The notes below the pieces were generated by a model. That model ran no database searches. It was given only the letters and a program-made list of their open reading frames with translations, and was not told the DNA's origin. Shown here in pieces: positions 1-11,000 of a DNA stretch of 64,000 nt. The DNA is from Stomoxys calcitrans (taxonomy: Eukaryota; Arthropoda; Insecta; Diptera; Muscidae), in the NCBI RefSeq assembly GCF_963082655.1, contig NC_081553.1, positions 31,132,341 to 31,196,340 on the forward strand, written 5' to 3'. Every line of letters starts with the position of its first letter. The first letter of the stretch is position 1. The position numbers and the translations under genes are program-made.

Positions 1-790
1 GGTATAAGACCGTAGCATGTTGTTTGCTACTCCTATAGGTGTGGGTGCTTTGGCACCTGTAGTCAAGAGTAATGCTTCAAGCGCACAACCAATAGTCGTA
101 CTAACGAATGAGGAAGAGACGGATAACCCAGAGGGTTGCGCAATTCTTCCCCAGCCTTTAAGTAAAGGTGGTGTCTCCAGTCATCGCAGCCGAATCGAGA
201 GATGAGGTCAGCGAGATGATGGCAGTAGTGAACTAAGACTTTGCTAAGCTCTCAAGAAGGTAGAGAACCCAATCTGGACAAAGAAGACTGAAGAGTATGC
301 ACCGACAGCTCTATCGAGCATAGAGGGAACATCTTGACGCTACGCTTGGGTTAGCAGAATCTATTGATAGCGTCAAAAAGCTTGTTGCAAATATCTACAC
401 TCCCTGGGGCACAAAGCTCAACCTGGTGAAAAAGATGGGCATACCCCAGCTCACAAGGTGCCAATTCGTGACGAAACGTATAGTGAGATTATTAGGCAAT
501 AACGCAACTAACTAATATAGACCTACGATTGAACTTTCACAGTTCTTCTCAAGATGCGGAAGGCTAGAATAGGCAATGATTCTAATATAACCAAAGATTT
601 TAATAATGAAGCATCAGGCTGTGCAGGGCAAAGCCACTGCCAAGAAGACATTTCCTGGAGGACCAATGATTGAGGTTATCCAGACAAATCTCCACCGGAG
701 CGAGACGGCTAGACGGTGACAGGGAGACGGTGGGGCTTCATCTCCCTTTAGAAACCGCAAACCACGTCGGAGCTACACGACTGGTGAGGA
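1..790 (+). pseudogene. Degenerate LINE remnant, end of ORF1 to start of ORF2
   Basis: No reading frame is intact. The forward strand keeps coding-like fragments in different frames: an open stretch at 17-205, a fragment around 430-515, and a frame at 606-719 containing EVIQTNLHRSETA. That last motif resembles the beginning of the endonuclease domain of LINE ORF2 (typically 'QiNLhRs'). This suggests the ORF1/ORF2 boundary of a Jockey/I-superfamily element running left to right and continuing off the left edge. Stops and frame changes throughout indicate an old, inactive copy. The family assignment rests on one short motif and could be wrong. Confidence 0.4.
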
Positions 791-827
791 AGGAAATGAG
801 ATACTAATAGGATGTATCTCATTTCCT
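791..827. repeat. Perfect 14-bp inverted repeat (hairpin)
   Basis: The arms AGGAAATGAGATAC (791-804) and GTATCTCATTTCCT (814-827) are exact reverse complements around a 9-base loop. The hairpin lies just after the LINE remnant in DNA I cannot otherwise assign (about 790-980). It could be a LINE 3'-UTR structure, the edge of a small foldback element, or chance. No function can be read from it. Confidence 0.5.
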
Positions 828-981
828 CGTGTGGTAGTACAAACATTAATCCATGGGCCATGTCCTGGCTGAATTTTTGAATACTAACGACCCTATAACA
901 CGTAATATTGGCAACACCAATACCTTTGTTGTTGTTCTATTGAAAATTTGGCCTGTAGGGGCTAGTATCATTTTAAATTTA

Positions 982-2088
982 AACAAGCCGGGCAGAATCG
1001 AATATATCCTCCACCATGGATCGCATTTGTCGAGTTCTATGCGGCGTATCTCTTTTTAAGGCAAACAAGAACTGTTATGCTATTGGAGCTATATCAAGTT
1101 AAAGTCCGATTCGGACCATAAATGAATACGGAACATTGTAGAAGTCATTGTATAATATTTCAGTTCATTCGGAAAAGAATTGCGCCTTGTAGGGGCTCAA
1201 GAAGCAAAATCGGGAGATAGGTTTATATGGGAGCTGTATCAAACTATTGATCGATTCAGACCATATTAGACACGTATGTTGTAGGTCATGACAGAAGTAG
1301 TTGTAAAAAATTTCTGCAAAAATGGATGAGAATTGCGCCCTCTAAAGGCTCAGGAAGTTAAGATCCAAGATCGGTTTATATGGCAGCTATATCGTGATAT
1401 GTACCGATTTGCGCCATACATAGCACAGTTATGGAAAGTCATAACAAAACATCTCATGCAAAATTTCAGCCAAATCGGATGAGAATTGCGCGCTCTATTG
1501 GTTCAAGAATTCAAGATCCAAGAACGGTTTATATGACAGCTATACCAGATTATGAACCGATTTGAATCATACCTAATAAAGTTGTTGGAAGTGACACCAA
1601 AACACTACGTGTAAAATTTCAGTCGAATCGGACAAGAATTGCGTCCTCTAGAGGCTCAAGAAATCAAGACACAAGATCGGTTTATATGGCAGCTACATCA
1701 GAAAATGGACCGATTTTAACCATACTATGCGCAGTTGTTGAAAGTGATACGAAAACACGTGCAGAATTTCCGTCATTTCGGACGGGAATTGTGCCCTCTA
1801 GAGGGTCAAGACCCAAGATCGGTTTATACGGCAGCTATATCTAAACATAGCCTACACTAATGAAAAGTATTTGTGCAAAATTTAAAGCGGCTAGCTTTAC
1901 TCCTTCGAAAGTTAGCGTGCTTTCGAAAGACAGACGGACGGACAGACTGACGGACGGACATGGCTAGATTGACTTAAAATGATATGAAGATCAAGAATAT
2001 ATATACTTTATGGGGTCTCAGACGTATATTTCGAGGTGTTACAAACAGAATGACGAAATGCCCCCATCCTATGGTAGAGAGTATAAAA
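982..2088 (-). mobile_element. HINE type A (DINE-1/INE-1-like), nearly complete
   Basis: Read on the reverse strand, it starts at 2088 with a ...TATAC...CTACCATAGGATGGGGG end. The conserved core follows (forward strand 'gatcaagaatatatatactttatggggtc', about 1989-2017), then a GTCY tract (1930-1965), then several 153-bp type A units with 'gcgccctctagaggctcaag', and the GGAGGATATATT terminus near 1000-1020. The last ~25 bases of the usual 3' end (hairpin plus CTTACTTGT) are eroded. It has no coding capacity, so open frames inside it are artefacts. Confidence 0.75.
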
Positions 2089-2369
2089 ACAGAAAGATCG
2101 TTCCATGTTGGGGCTGTACCTAGAATTGATAAATTGAAGAGTTTAAACTAAGTTTCACCAAACTTAACCAAATATACTACTACTACTACATTTCCAATGA
2201 AAATTCCATCCATAACCATTGATCGATATCGGAAGACTAGCTTATTCGAAAGAGAGAGATAGATATATTTATGTATATTTCCGCAGCATCGTATAATAAA
2301 TGAGGCTTTTATAGGTTTAATATCTTAAATCGGCAGGACGGTCCATATTGCAGTTTTATCTAAGAACGT
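2089..2369. other. Unassigned spacer with short (ACT)n tract
   Basis: This is AT-rich unique-looking DNA between two HINE copies. A short trinucleotide tract (tactactactactac) lies at about 2172-2188 and a GA-rich tract at about 2250-2262. I see no gene or transposon end. Confidence 0.4.
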
Positions 2370-2600
2370 TCCAGGGGCTCAAGATCAGAAATCGGGAGAT
2401 AGGTTTATATAGGAGCTATATCATATTATAGACCAATATAGATCGTACTTGGCACTAATGTTTGAAGTGGTAACCGAATACTACTTGAAGCCAAATCGGA
2501 TAACAATTGCGGCTTCGAGTGGTTCAAGATCTCAAACTGTAAGATCGATTTTCAAGTGAATTATATCAGATTATTAACCGATTTTGATTATGTAAAGCTT
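2370..2600 (-). mobile_element. HINE type C fragment
   Basis: About one and a half internal units remain ('ggggctcaagatcag...gatcg', 'aggagctatatcatattatagacc', 'attgcggcttcgagtggttcaag'). Neither end, nor the tetranucleotide tract, is present. The units match the type C arrays at 19.0-20.2 kb in the same (reverse) orientation. Confidence 0.55.
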
Positions 2601-4340
2601 TTTATATGACCCATCATTTGATATCTCAATCTCGCTATTGTAGCCTTCTGGTAAAAATATTTTTTTATGTTATACTCGCAATAAAAATCGTTAGAATTCT
2701 TCTCAATCACCATATTGAAAACTTTGCTTAAACTCTTCACAAAACTTCACAAGCTTACTTAAGTTCTATACGACATCGTTGCTGTCCATTGGAGTTATAG
2801 TAAATTTAGTTCCGATGGAGGTAAACTTTTTTCTCCCCCAGCACACTCAGTTAGATTTCCAATTTCAAATTTATGCGGTAAGTACAGCATCAACAACATT
2901 GCCAACATTGGCAAAGTACAAAAGATAATATTAACTAATAACTCTGTTGGACCAGGGAAACTTTGTTTGTTGACCTTTTCGTCGTTGGTACTTTTTTTTT
3001 TCATTTTGCTATTGCAATGAGGCAAACTCAAATGTTAACAACAGTAAATCAATGATGGCCAATAACAGAAATATTACTTAGCCAACACTCCATGACCATG
3101 TTGCTGTTGCTGCTTCCACTGATGCCTTTGCTTTCGTAAAGTCCAATGCCCAAAGCCTTCTTGAACTTATGGAACCTTCAGTGGCATCGTTGCCAACGCA
3201 ATCCACGTTTGATGGGGAAACGACTGAAGGACTTGCCTTCCTTGAGAATGAAGGAGCTGGGAAAAATAAAACGGAAACTTTTTGCAAAAGTTAGTTTTGT
3301 GCCATCATTTGTTTTATTTGAGTTTATCCAACAGTTGCTTAATATGCTTCCTTTAGCAATGCTGTCTACACTCCTTGCCTTTCCTTCTCAGTCACAATGC
3401 TTGGCTAAGACTTTGAAGGTATTTTTTTTTCTTCGATTTTACATAGCATTTTGCTGCCATAGTTGCTGGTAGGATTTTTCGTTGCCACGTCCTTGGGATT
3501 CATTGAAAAAGCTTAACAAATGCCCGGGAATATCATCTATTGTTGTTGTTGTTGCTGTTATTGTTGTTCTTGTTGTAGATAATGGACATTTTGACTTGAT
3601 TAAATATTAAGAAGAAGCAGCAAAAGATTTCTATATAATTATAAGGGAAAGGATATCCTTCCCAATGCTTTTGCTGCTGCTCATTTGACTTGTTGTTCTT
3701 GCAGTTGCTTTTGTTTAGTTCCTTATTCAACATTTTCAATAACTATTAGCATTCGTTCATATTGTGCTACCTAGCTGTCAATCCATACATGCCTCTGCAC
3801 TCTGACCATTTCTTTAATGCCATCGATGGGGAGGATGACTTCAGGCCTGGCTAACGTCTATCTTTATCAATGCGACATTATCTTAATTTAGTAACTCAGT
3901 TACCGTTTGACACGCAAATCCATATTCCATTGTGAAACATAGCTGCCATGTCCAATCGCACATTATATCCCATTCAAAGCAGTCAAATCGTTAACTGGTT
4001 ACTCGAGCATTACAATACGATTCCAATGATTTCAAGTGGCCCATACGGCGTTTTTTTTTCTATGTCATTTTGTGCCACTTTACTGTGAGCTTTTGTTTTG
4101 CAGGCTATGGTTATCTAAAACAGTTTTCCGTTCGCATAGCCATTTGATAGTAGACAGTGGTTTGAAAAGTAAACAACTTTCAGCAAGAGAAAGTTTTGAC
4201 TGTCAGTTTTTATGTTCATAAGACTATCTGCCAATCCGTTTCTGGTAATGAATCTATAAAGTTTGGTAAAGACGACCTTTTGTCCATAAACAGTGAGCGA
4301 GTCTTTTAAGTGCATCTATGACACATGACTATTTCGATGG
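2601..4340. other. Unique-looking AT-rich DNA
   Basis: This is one of the few long stretches without recognisable transposons. It holds the weak candidate exons described at 2842-3294, a (TTG)n-rich tract at about 3541-3577, and T-rich runs. Otherwise I see nothing that can be assigned. It probably represents host intronic or intergenic DNA. Confidence 0.5.
2842..3294 (+). CDS. Weak candidate: microexon plus terminal exon of a host gene
   Basis: This is a hypothesis, not a firm gene. A pyrimidine tract ending CTCCCCCAG at 2841 is followed by 36 open bases and a strong donor GTAAGT at 2878. Downstream, TTACTTAG ends at 3081 and is followed by an open frame of 70 codons with a TAG at 3292-3294. 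The 36-nt segment is open in the phase that would join in frame to this exon. The downstream peptide is rich in A, S, T and E (for example VAVAASTDAFAFVKSNAQSL, LELMEPSVASLPTQSTFDGE), a composition unlike the surrounding AT-rich noise. The putative intron (2878-3081) contains TTAACTAATAAC, a plausible branch site. I do not recognise the protein. No upstream exon is visible, because the DNA upstream is repeat. Confidence 0.18.
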
Positions 4341-4470
4341 GAGGTAAGACCTACAGGTATTCATAAGATATCCAAGTTCCAATAAGTGTTCCAGGTATCA
4401 TAACACCTCCGGGTCTTTAATAAACCTCCAAGTTTTATAAGACCTTTAGGTCTTTGTAAGACCCCCAGTT
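4341..4470. repeat. Diverged short tandem repeat
   Basis: Variants of 'taagacctccaggtcttt' recur about every 22-28 bases (aagacctacaggtatt, aacacctccgggtcttt, aagacctttaggtcttt, aagacccccag). The array abuts the 5' end of the HINE that begins at 4472. Confidence 0.5.
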
Positions 4471-4471
4471 T

Positions 4472-5571
4472 TTTATACCCTCCACCATAGAATGGGGGTA
4501 TACTAATTTCGTCATTCTGTTTGTAACACCTCGAAATATGCGTCGAAGACCCCATAAAGTATACATATTCTTGATCGTCGTGACATTTTAAGTCGAACTA
4601 GCCACGTCCGTCTGTGTGTCCGTCCGTCTGTGTGTCCGTCCGTCTGTCTGTCCGTCTGTCCGTCCGTCCGTCCGTCTGTCTGTCTGTCTGTCTGTCTTTC
4701 CGTCCGTCCGTCTCTCCGTCCGTCCGTCTGTCCGTCTGTCCGTCCGTCCGTCTGTCCGTCTGTCCGTCCGTCCTTCCGTCTTTCCGTCTGTCCGTCCGTC
4801 TGTCCGGTATAGGTATATTTGAAGGTATAAATGTAGCCGCTTGAAATTTTGGCCAAATACTTCTTATTAGTGTAGGTCGGTTGGTATTGTAAATGGGCCA
4901 TATCGGTCCATGTTTTGGTATAACTGCCAAATAAACCGATATTGGGTCTTGATTTTTTAGCCTCTGGAAGGCGCAATTCTCATTCGATTTGATTGAAATT
5001 TTCCACGTAGTATTCTGATATCACTTCCAACAATTGTGCTATATATGGTTCAAATCGGTTTATAACCTGATATAGCTGCCATATAAACTGATCTTGGGTC
5101 TTGAATTTTTTAGCCTCTAGAGGGCGCAATTCTCATCCGATTTGACTGAAATTATGCACGTAGTGTTTTGATATCACTTCCAGCATTTGTGCATAGTATG
5201 ATCCAAATCGGTCAATAACCTGATATAGCTGCCATATAAACCCATCTGGGATCTTGACTTCTTGAGCCTCTAGAGAGCGCAATTCTCATCCGATTTGGCA
5301 CAAACTTTGTAAAACAGCTTCTCCCATGGCCTCCAACAAACGCATGCAATATGGTCAGAATCGATCTATAGCTTGATACAGCTGCCATATAAACCGATCT
5401 CCCGAGCCCCGAATCGGAGTATAACATGAAATAGCTCCTCCTCCGCCGTCCTTATTCATTATTCCTTGTTTGCCTTTAAAAGAGATACTGCGCAAAGAAC
5501 TCGACAGAGGTGATCAATGGTGGAGGGTAAATAAGATTCGGTCCGGCCGTACTTAGCACGCTCTTACTTGT
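4472..5571 (+). mobile_element. HINE type A, complete, with expanded microsatellite
   Basis: This is the best forward-oriented reference copy. The 5' end TTTATACCCTCCACCATAG is at 4472. The core 'ataaagtatacatattcttgatc' is at about 4553-4575, a GTCY tract at 4606-4806, then 153-bp units (the 'gcgcaattct' landmark recurs at about 4971, 5124 and 5277). The 3' end runs from 'ggtggagggtaaataag' through the hairpin-forming 'cggtccggccg' to TTAGCACGCTCTTACTTGT. Long frames encoding TDGQTDGR-like or SVRLSV-like peptides across the microsatellite are not genes. Confidence 0.85.
4606..4806. repeat. GTCY tetranucleotide microsatellite, about 200 bp
   Basis: An almost uninterrupted run of GTCC and GTCT units with occasional GTGT and TTCC variants. 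It is the central tract of the HINE at 4472-5571, far longer than the 15-35 bp tracts in most other copies, so it has expanded after insertion. Confidence 0.95.
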
Positions 5572-5572
5572 T

Positions 5573-5912
5573 ATACCTTTCAGGGTCTTAGGCTCATATT
5601 TAGGGGCTTAGGCCCATAAAAGCCACATTTATTACCCTATTTTGCGGAAATTTGAAATTTTGGAAATTGGGCCATATAGACCGATCTCTCGATTTAAGTT
5701 CTTGCGCCCATAAAAGGTGCATTTAATGTCCGATTTTGACAAAATGTTGGGCAGTGAGTTATGTTAGGCTCTAAGACATCCTTCCTCAATTTGGCTCAGA
5801 TCGTTTCAGATTTGGATATAGGTGCAATATAGACCGATCTCTTTATTTAAGGCTTTGGGCCCATAAAAAACGCATTTATTGTCCGAAGTTGCCGAAATTT
5901 GGAACAGTGTTC
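5573..5912 (+). mobile_element. HINE type B fragment, adjoining a HINE 3' end
   Basis: Two type B units ('gcccataaaagccacatttatt', 'gcccataaaaggtgcatttaatgtcc', 'tagaccgatctctcgatttaag') begin directly after the CTTACTTGT terminus of the previous element. The core and both ends are missing. At about 5908-5935 it is fused to 'gttcatgggcaaatttgcat', which matches the 3' tail of the SINE family in this window. Confidence 0.6.
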
Positions 5913-5935
5913 ATGGGCAAATTTGCATTTGCATT

Positions 5936-6460
5936 ACACTTCCATTTTAATACCAGTAATGACATGCAAGGCACTATGGTCTGAGTCGTTTGGTAGGAGA
6001 ACTCATTTAATGCATTCCCCACGTCAAAAGCAAATACGTCATGCCAAAGAAGCAGCCTATTGAGGTCTATAATCAGAACTATGCTGCTAAGGTTGCGTTT
6101 AGGCGATTCAAGGTGGTATTCTCAGGATTCACCCCTTTCTTAAGAGAGGATTAGTAGGAGATTTTAGGACGATAATAACTCTGAGTTCACTGATGGAGTC
6201 AGGGACAGTAATGGAGTAAGGCGCGAGGTTAGAGTCTATTTCCATTAACTCCATACCAATAGCGATAAGCGAAATCCTGGGATAGGATTTAGCCACCTGC
6301 TCTCAACGACTTAGATTAGAGTACAATAAGGTCGAAGAACGTGACTGAATATGAGAGTCTCTGCGCTCTGCAGCCTTTTGGCATATCTCTGGCTTGGATT
6401 AAATAACAGAATGATATTCAGAGAGTAAATCTGTCTCCGTTTTTGCATACGTGACATTTG
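5936..6460. other. Unassigned stretch
   Basis: About 520 bases with higher GC than the unique AT-rich DNA and no recognisable repeat unit, transposon end or open frame of note. It may be a decayed transposon interior, but I cannot support a family. Confidence 0.3.
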
Positions 6461-6653
6461 TTTTCCCCTCCTAATGCTGGCAACATTTCTGAGGTACTAT
6501 GCCATATAAAACTTCTCTCCAAAGGGGTATCGCACCTAAAAAGGAGGCCCGTTACCATTGAGCTTAAACTTGAATCGGACTGCACTCATTGATATGTGAG
6601 AAGTTTGCCCCTGTTCCTTAGTGAAATGTTTATGGGCAAAATTCGCATTTTGA
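6461..6653 (+). mobile_element. tRNA-derived SINE, 5'-truncated
   Basis: This matches the body and tail of the SINE at 60572-60896: 'cccctcctaatgctggcaac', 'gaggtactatgccatat', 'acttctctccaaagggg', 'cttaaacttgaatcggact', 'gatatgtgagaagtttgccc' and 'cttagtgaaatgtttatggg'. The tRNA-like head with A and B boxes is missing. Confidence 0.75.
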
Positions 6654-6888
6654 TATTTGTTAAGCTACTGAACATAGCACAGGGTCTTCTCCTAATAATT
6701 TCTTTAGCACATGTCTTTGTTAGGAAGAAGAGGAGACGAAAGCGAAATTACTTTGTTATAGTGTATTTTCTCTATCTGGGTGATCTTGCTAATCTCTCTC
6801 ACAGTTATAAATACATAGACAGACTGAATGGTGATCCTAGGTGATCTTGAGATCCTAAACTCGCTCATGTGGTAGTAGAAGTTCAGGA

Positions 6889-7179
6889 TCATGGGTTGTC
6901 ATACGCCGAGTAGACAACCGCCTTTGCTCCTTCGGTTGATGGGCCGAAACGTGCTTGCTCTTTACTTTTTTCTTTTATGTCTACATATGGCAACTGATTG
7001 AACTTATATTCATGGTGGGCTACCCATTCCACCCAAAACTTAACCGAATCTTTAGCCGGAACTTTTATGTTTCTTAATATTCGTTGATTCCTCGTTAAAC
7101 CCCCAAACGCTAATACTATTTGACATAGATTATGAAATTTTTCAATTTTGATAATCTCAATGATAATACCATATCTCAT
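6889..7179 (-). CDS. Unrecognised open frame, 96 codons
   Basis: I do not recognise this protein. The reverse-strand frame runs from ATG at 7179 to TGA at 6889. Its second half has a balanced, hydrophilic composition (AKDSVKFWVEWVAHHEYKF, QLPYVDIKEKSKEQARF), unlike repeat-derived frames. It lies in non-repeat DNA between a SINE and a long AT-rich stretch. It could be an exon fragment, a decayed retrocopy or chance; codons before about residue 40 look less convincing. Confidence 0.2.
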   Translation of the reverse strand: MRYGIIIEIIKIEKFHNLCQIVLAFGGLTRNQRILRNIKVPAKDSVKFWVEWVAHHEYKFNQLPYVDIKEKSKEQARFGPSTEGAKAVVYSAYDNP

Positions 7180-8990
7180 TCCTAAAATGTCTCATGCTAT
7201 CCGTTCCCTAAATTTTCTTGTCATTATCATCAATACCAATATAGACCGGTTTCACGAATGAACACAAGCTACAATTCATCTCTTTTCCATTTCAAAGTTC
7301 TATAAACCACTGTTTCTATACGTCTCTCTTAAAACCAAAATAAAAATGTCAACTGAAATTCGTGCTAGAGCGACCAGAGTTGCTCACTTATTAGTCAAGG
7401 ATCCCTCGCCTGAGCCTCGCAGTGTGTTTGTGTGTGGGTGTTTGTGTTTGGTATAGGTTGTTGAAGAAACACGAGTCCTTCGTGCGGTAGCGAAATATTT
7501 GTCAACCGTGTTTACGGTTTATTGTTTTTATCTCTGCGATTTTGTGACGCGCTTCAGTGTTAGCATTGTTGTCGTTGTCGTTGGCCCTTAGATGAGGCAA
7601 TAGCATTTGAAAAAAGAAACAACGGCAACGATAACAACAAAAAACGTGCACAAAAACTTGTTGTTGTTGCACGTAGCCATTACATGTTGTCCATCAGCGT
7701 AATTACTTGTAATGTTTTACAATTACGATAATCATCATTAGGGCGAATGAGTGTCATGGGGTAAGTGTAAACACTCACATACACACATACACCAGAGAAG
7801 TTTTTATACTTTACACACATTTTTGTTGCTTTGTGAACATGTCATTGTAGTTGTTATCACATAACATAAGCATTAGGCCCAAACGAAAGGCTCCAGCTCA
7901 TCGTTAGGGGAATCCTTTATTTTCATGGGGACTTTTTGACATGACATGCAGAGTTGTAGTGATTTTTTGTTTTTCGTTGTAAATACCCTACACCAGGAGT
8001 GTGGTATTGATTCGTATGACATTTTTGAAGGTTTCAACTAAAATGAAGCCTTTAATGTGGCTCTAAACATGGTTTACAAACGTTTTGCAAGGGCAAAAAT
8101 TCTATAGCTTCAGTTATAGTAGGAACTTTTCAGATCTGTAGAGACGAATTTGAGGAAAGCGAAACCGCAGCTGAGGCTATATACTTAATTTTTTGAAAAC
8201 TTTGCATCATTTTCAGTTTCAAAATTAGAGTAGTAGTATTAGGTATCAAAAAAGGCATTCTGGCTTTATTTTATTCATCATTTTTAATTTCGGCGTTTTT
8301 TTTACCGATGGGTATCAAAAAGTCACCTCGGCCGCATTTTACACAAATCTAATTTCTTTGTATTTTCTTTATTATGTCCATTTTATATGTTTATGATTCA
8401 AAGCAGAAGTGCGTGTTGGTGTGGATCGTATGAGTGTGCCGACTACATATGTGTTATTTTTATTCTCTTACATGTCTTTTCCGGATTCGCACAGGATGAA
8501 CTCATTTACACAAAAACACGCCACTTCAAAATGTTACCATATTGTGGTGAAATGTAAATACCAGACAATCCTGTTGCTTATTTAAGGTTTTAAGTGTTTT
8601 ATCCTTTTTTTCAGTCGGTCTCTCCTTTAAATGGGTGTCATGTTACAAAAATACCTTACAATTTTTTTCCCCATTACTTCTTATTGTCTTCATATTTTAT
8701 ACGTCTGCAATTAGTTAACGTTGAATTAAGTTTTGTTTGTCTGGGAATTCATGTTCATGTCTGTAATAGGCGTTTCATATGTTAATATTATATGTTCATT
8801 AGGTATAAATATATTATGAGCTGACTATATTTTTAGACTACAAAGAAAGAAAAGTGGGGAACAACTACCAAGTAGTTCGATAAAAGAGTAGGTGTTACAT
8901 AGATGAAATGTAAGATAGAGAATTTAGGAAAGGTTTAGTGGGATAATAATTAAAAGCGTGTTAAATTAAGCTAGGCCGGAACTAATGTCC
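7180..8990. other. Unique-looking AT-rich DNA
   Basis: No gene is recognised. A CA/TG-rich stretch lies at about 7415-7455 and 7770-7795. At about 7985, 'aaataccctacaccaggagtgtggtat' resembles the 5' end of HINE type D, but the expected core does not follow, so any element there is heavily decayed. Confidence 0.4.
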
Positions 8991-9042
8991 CCTTCACCAT
9001 GGAGAGCATTTGTCAAGTTTCTCTTTATCAGCTGAGATTAAA

Positions 9043-10305
9043 ACAAGTAAGAGCGTGCTAAGTTCGAATCTTATATACCCTCCACCATGGATCGCATTAG
9101 TCGAGTTCTTTGAGCGGCATCCCTTTTTAGGCTAACAAAGAATAATGGACAAGAATTGTTATGCTATTGGTGCTATATCAAGTTATAGTCCGATTCGGAC
9201 CATAAATGAATTGAATTCTGAACATTGTATAAGCCATTGTGTAATATATCAGGCCATTCGGATAAGAATTGCGCCTTGTAGGGGCTCAAGAAGAAAGATC
9301 GGTTTATATGGGAGCTGTATCAAACTATTGATCGCTTCAGACCATGTTAAACATGTATTTTGGAGGTCATAGCAGAAGCCGTTCTACAAATTTTCTGCCA
9401 AATCGGTTGAGAATTGCGCCCACTAGAGGCTCAAGAAGTCAAGATCCCATATCGGTTTATATAGCAGCTATACCAGTTGTTGGCTATAACAGTTGTTGGC
9501 AGTCATAATAAAACACCTAATGCAAAATTTCAGCCAAATAGGATGAGAATTGCGGCCTCCAGCGGATCAAGAAGTCAAGATCCAAGATCGGTTTACATGG
9601 CAGCTATATCAAGTTATGGACCAATTTCAACCATACTTAGTACAGTTGTTAGAAGCCATATTAAAACACTATGTGCAAAATCGGATTAGAAGTGCGCCCT
9701 CTAGATGCTCAAGAAGTCAAAACCCTAGATCGGTTTATACGCCAGCTATACCAAGTTATGAAGCGATTTAAATCAGCCAAATCAGATGAGAATTGCGCTC
9801 TCAGGCGGCTCAAGAAGTCAAGAGAAAATACAGCCAAATGGGAAAGGAACTGCGCCCTTAAACGGCAGCTTCATCAAAACATAGACCGATTTGGCCTATT
9901 TACAATCCCAACTGACCTGCACTAATAAAAAGTATTTGTGCAAAATTTCATTATTCAATCGGGAAATCAGTTTATAAGAGAGCTATATTAGGTTTTAAAC
10001 CAACTCGAATCATACTAAAATCATCTGTTCGAGGTCATAAAAAATTAATCTTGCAAAATATTAGCCAAATCGGATAAGAATTTCGCCCTCTAGAGGCTTA
10101 AGAAGTATATTAGGGAAATCGGTTTATATGGGAGCTATATTAGATTTTGGATCGATTGGATCCATACTTAGTACATATGTTGGAGATCATAAGAAAAGTC
10201 ATTATGAAAAATATGGGTCAATTCGGATAAAAAAATGCACCCTCTAGAGGCTCAAGAAGTATGTTCAGGAGGTCGATTTTATAAAATTTATATTAGATTG
10301 TGGAC
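9043..10305 (-). mobile_element. HINE type A, 5' end missing, fused to extra units
   Basis: The 3' terminus (reverse strand) is well preserved at 9043-9090: 'aaaacaagtaagagcgtgctaagttc' then 'atataccctccaccatgg'. Type A units follow to about 9945, where the pre-microsatellite segment ('actaataaaaagtatttgtgc') appears. Instead of the tetranucleotide tract and core, the sequence continues into further units (9957-10305), so two partial copies are joined. It ends at the LINE fragment that begins near 10306. Confidence 0.7.
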
Positions 10306-10814
10306 TGTTTCAAAGCCAACGCCAGCAGCCTTCCGCAGAACAAACGATTGCCCGAAGTCCGAAGACTCCAATGTCTTTAATTCCCTCAGTCTGAGAGCAG
10401 TTGTCAACGTCACACACTCGACGTACAAGTACAAAAGTTTCAGATCAAGTATCGCATTTAGCGCTCTCGGAGTACTCCTCCTAGCCCTCAATATCAGCAC
10501 TTATACAATAGCTTGGAACTTCTCCAAAATTCAGCGAAGATACATAGCTCGGTGCAGCACCAGCCTCGCATAGATGAGGATTGGCCAAATCCTCCCAGTG
10601 TAAATCCAGCGGACCGTACTCGACCCAACTCCTAAAACACCAAGTTGCGACATGAGTACAGCGCTTTCAGCTTCCGTTTGACCCTCTCCTCAGCGTGCCT
10701 TCTCCAGTTTAATTTCTTGTCATGAATAATGCTCTCGTATATAACCTCCGAAGAGAGCGGTTGCTCCACTTCATCTAGGACCGGTATCCGAGACTCGCCT
10801 TATCTTCTACTATG
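10306..10814 (-). pseudogene. LINE ORF2 fragment, downstream of the RT catalytic core
   Basis: Reverse-strand peptides in shifting frames match the region after the RT palm of Jockey/I-superfamily LINEs: KKLNWRRHAEERVKRKLKAL near 10665-10730, then RRSTPRALNAILDLKLLYLY and VECVTLTTALRLREL (10395-10485). The frames are interrupted by a stop and shifts. The fragment ends at the mariner MITE. The LINE copy on the other side (from 11001) repeats the same protein region, so these are two separate copies rather than one split copy. Confidence 0.7.
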
Positions 10815-10816
10815 TA

Positions 10817-10996
10817 TTGGGTTGCCCAAAAAGTAATTTTTCTTTCTTTCTTCTGCCAGTTATCAGCTGTTACTTTTAGCTTGCTTTAGAAAAAAAGTGT
10901 AAAAAAAGCATATTTGATTAAAGTTCATTCTAAGTTTCATTAAAAATGCATTTACTTTCTTTTAAAAAATCCGCAATTACTTTTTGGGCAACCCAA
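10817..10996 (-). mobile_element. Mariner-type MITE, internally deleted copy (180 bp)
   Basis: Terminal inverted repeats TTGGGTTGCCCAAAAAGTAA at the left and its reverse complement at the right are flanked by TA on both sides (10815-10816, 10997-10998), the Tc1/mariner target-site duplication. About 58 bases present in the ~239-bp copies are missing just inside the left end. The terminus resembles mellifera-subfamily mariners. It has no coding capacity. The strand given is opposite to the copies at 30340, 42439 and 44718. Confidence 0.85.
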
Positions 10997-11000
10997 TATA

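Noticed and set aside
3533..3739. Reverse frame with poly-Asn
   Set aside because: Produced by a (TTG)n tract in AT-rich DNA.
4512..4976. Long reverse frame with TDGQTDGR-type repeats, and forward frames rich in SVCPSVRL
   Set aside because: All are translations of the GTCY microsatellite in different frames; no independent coding signal.
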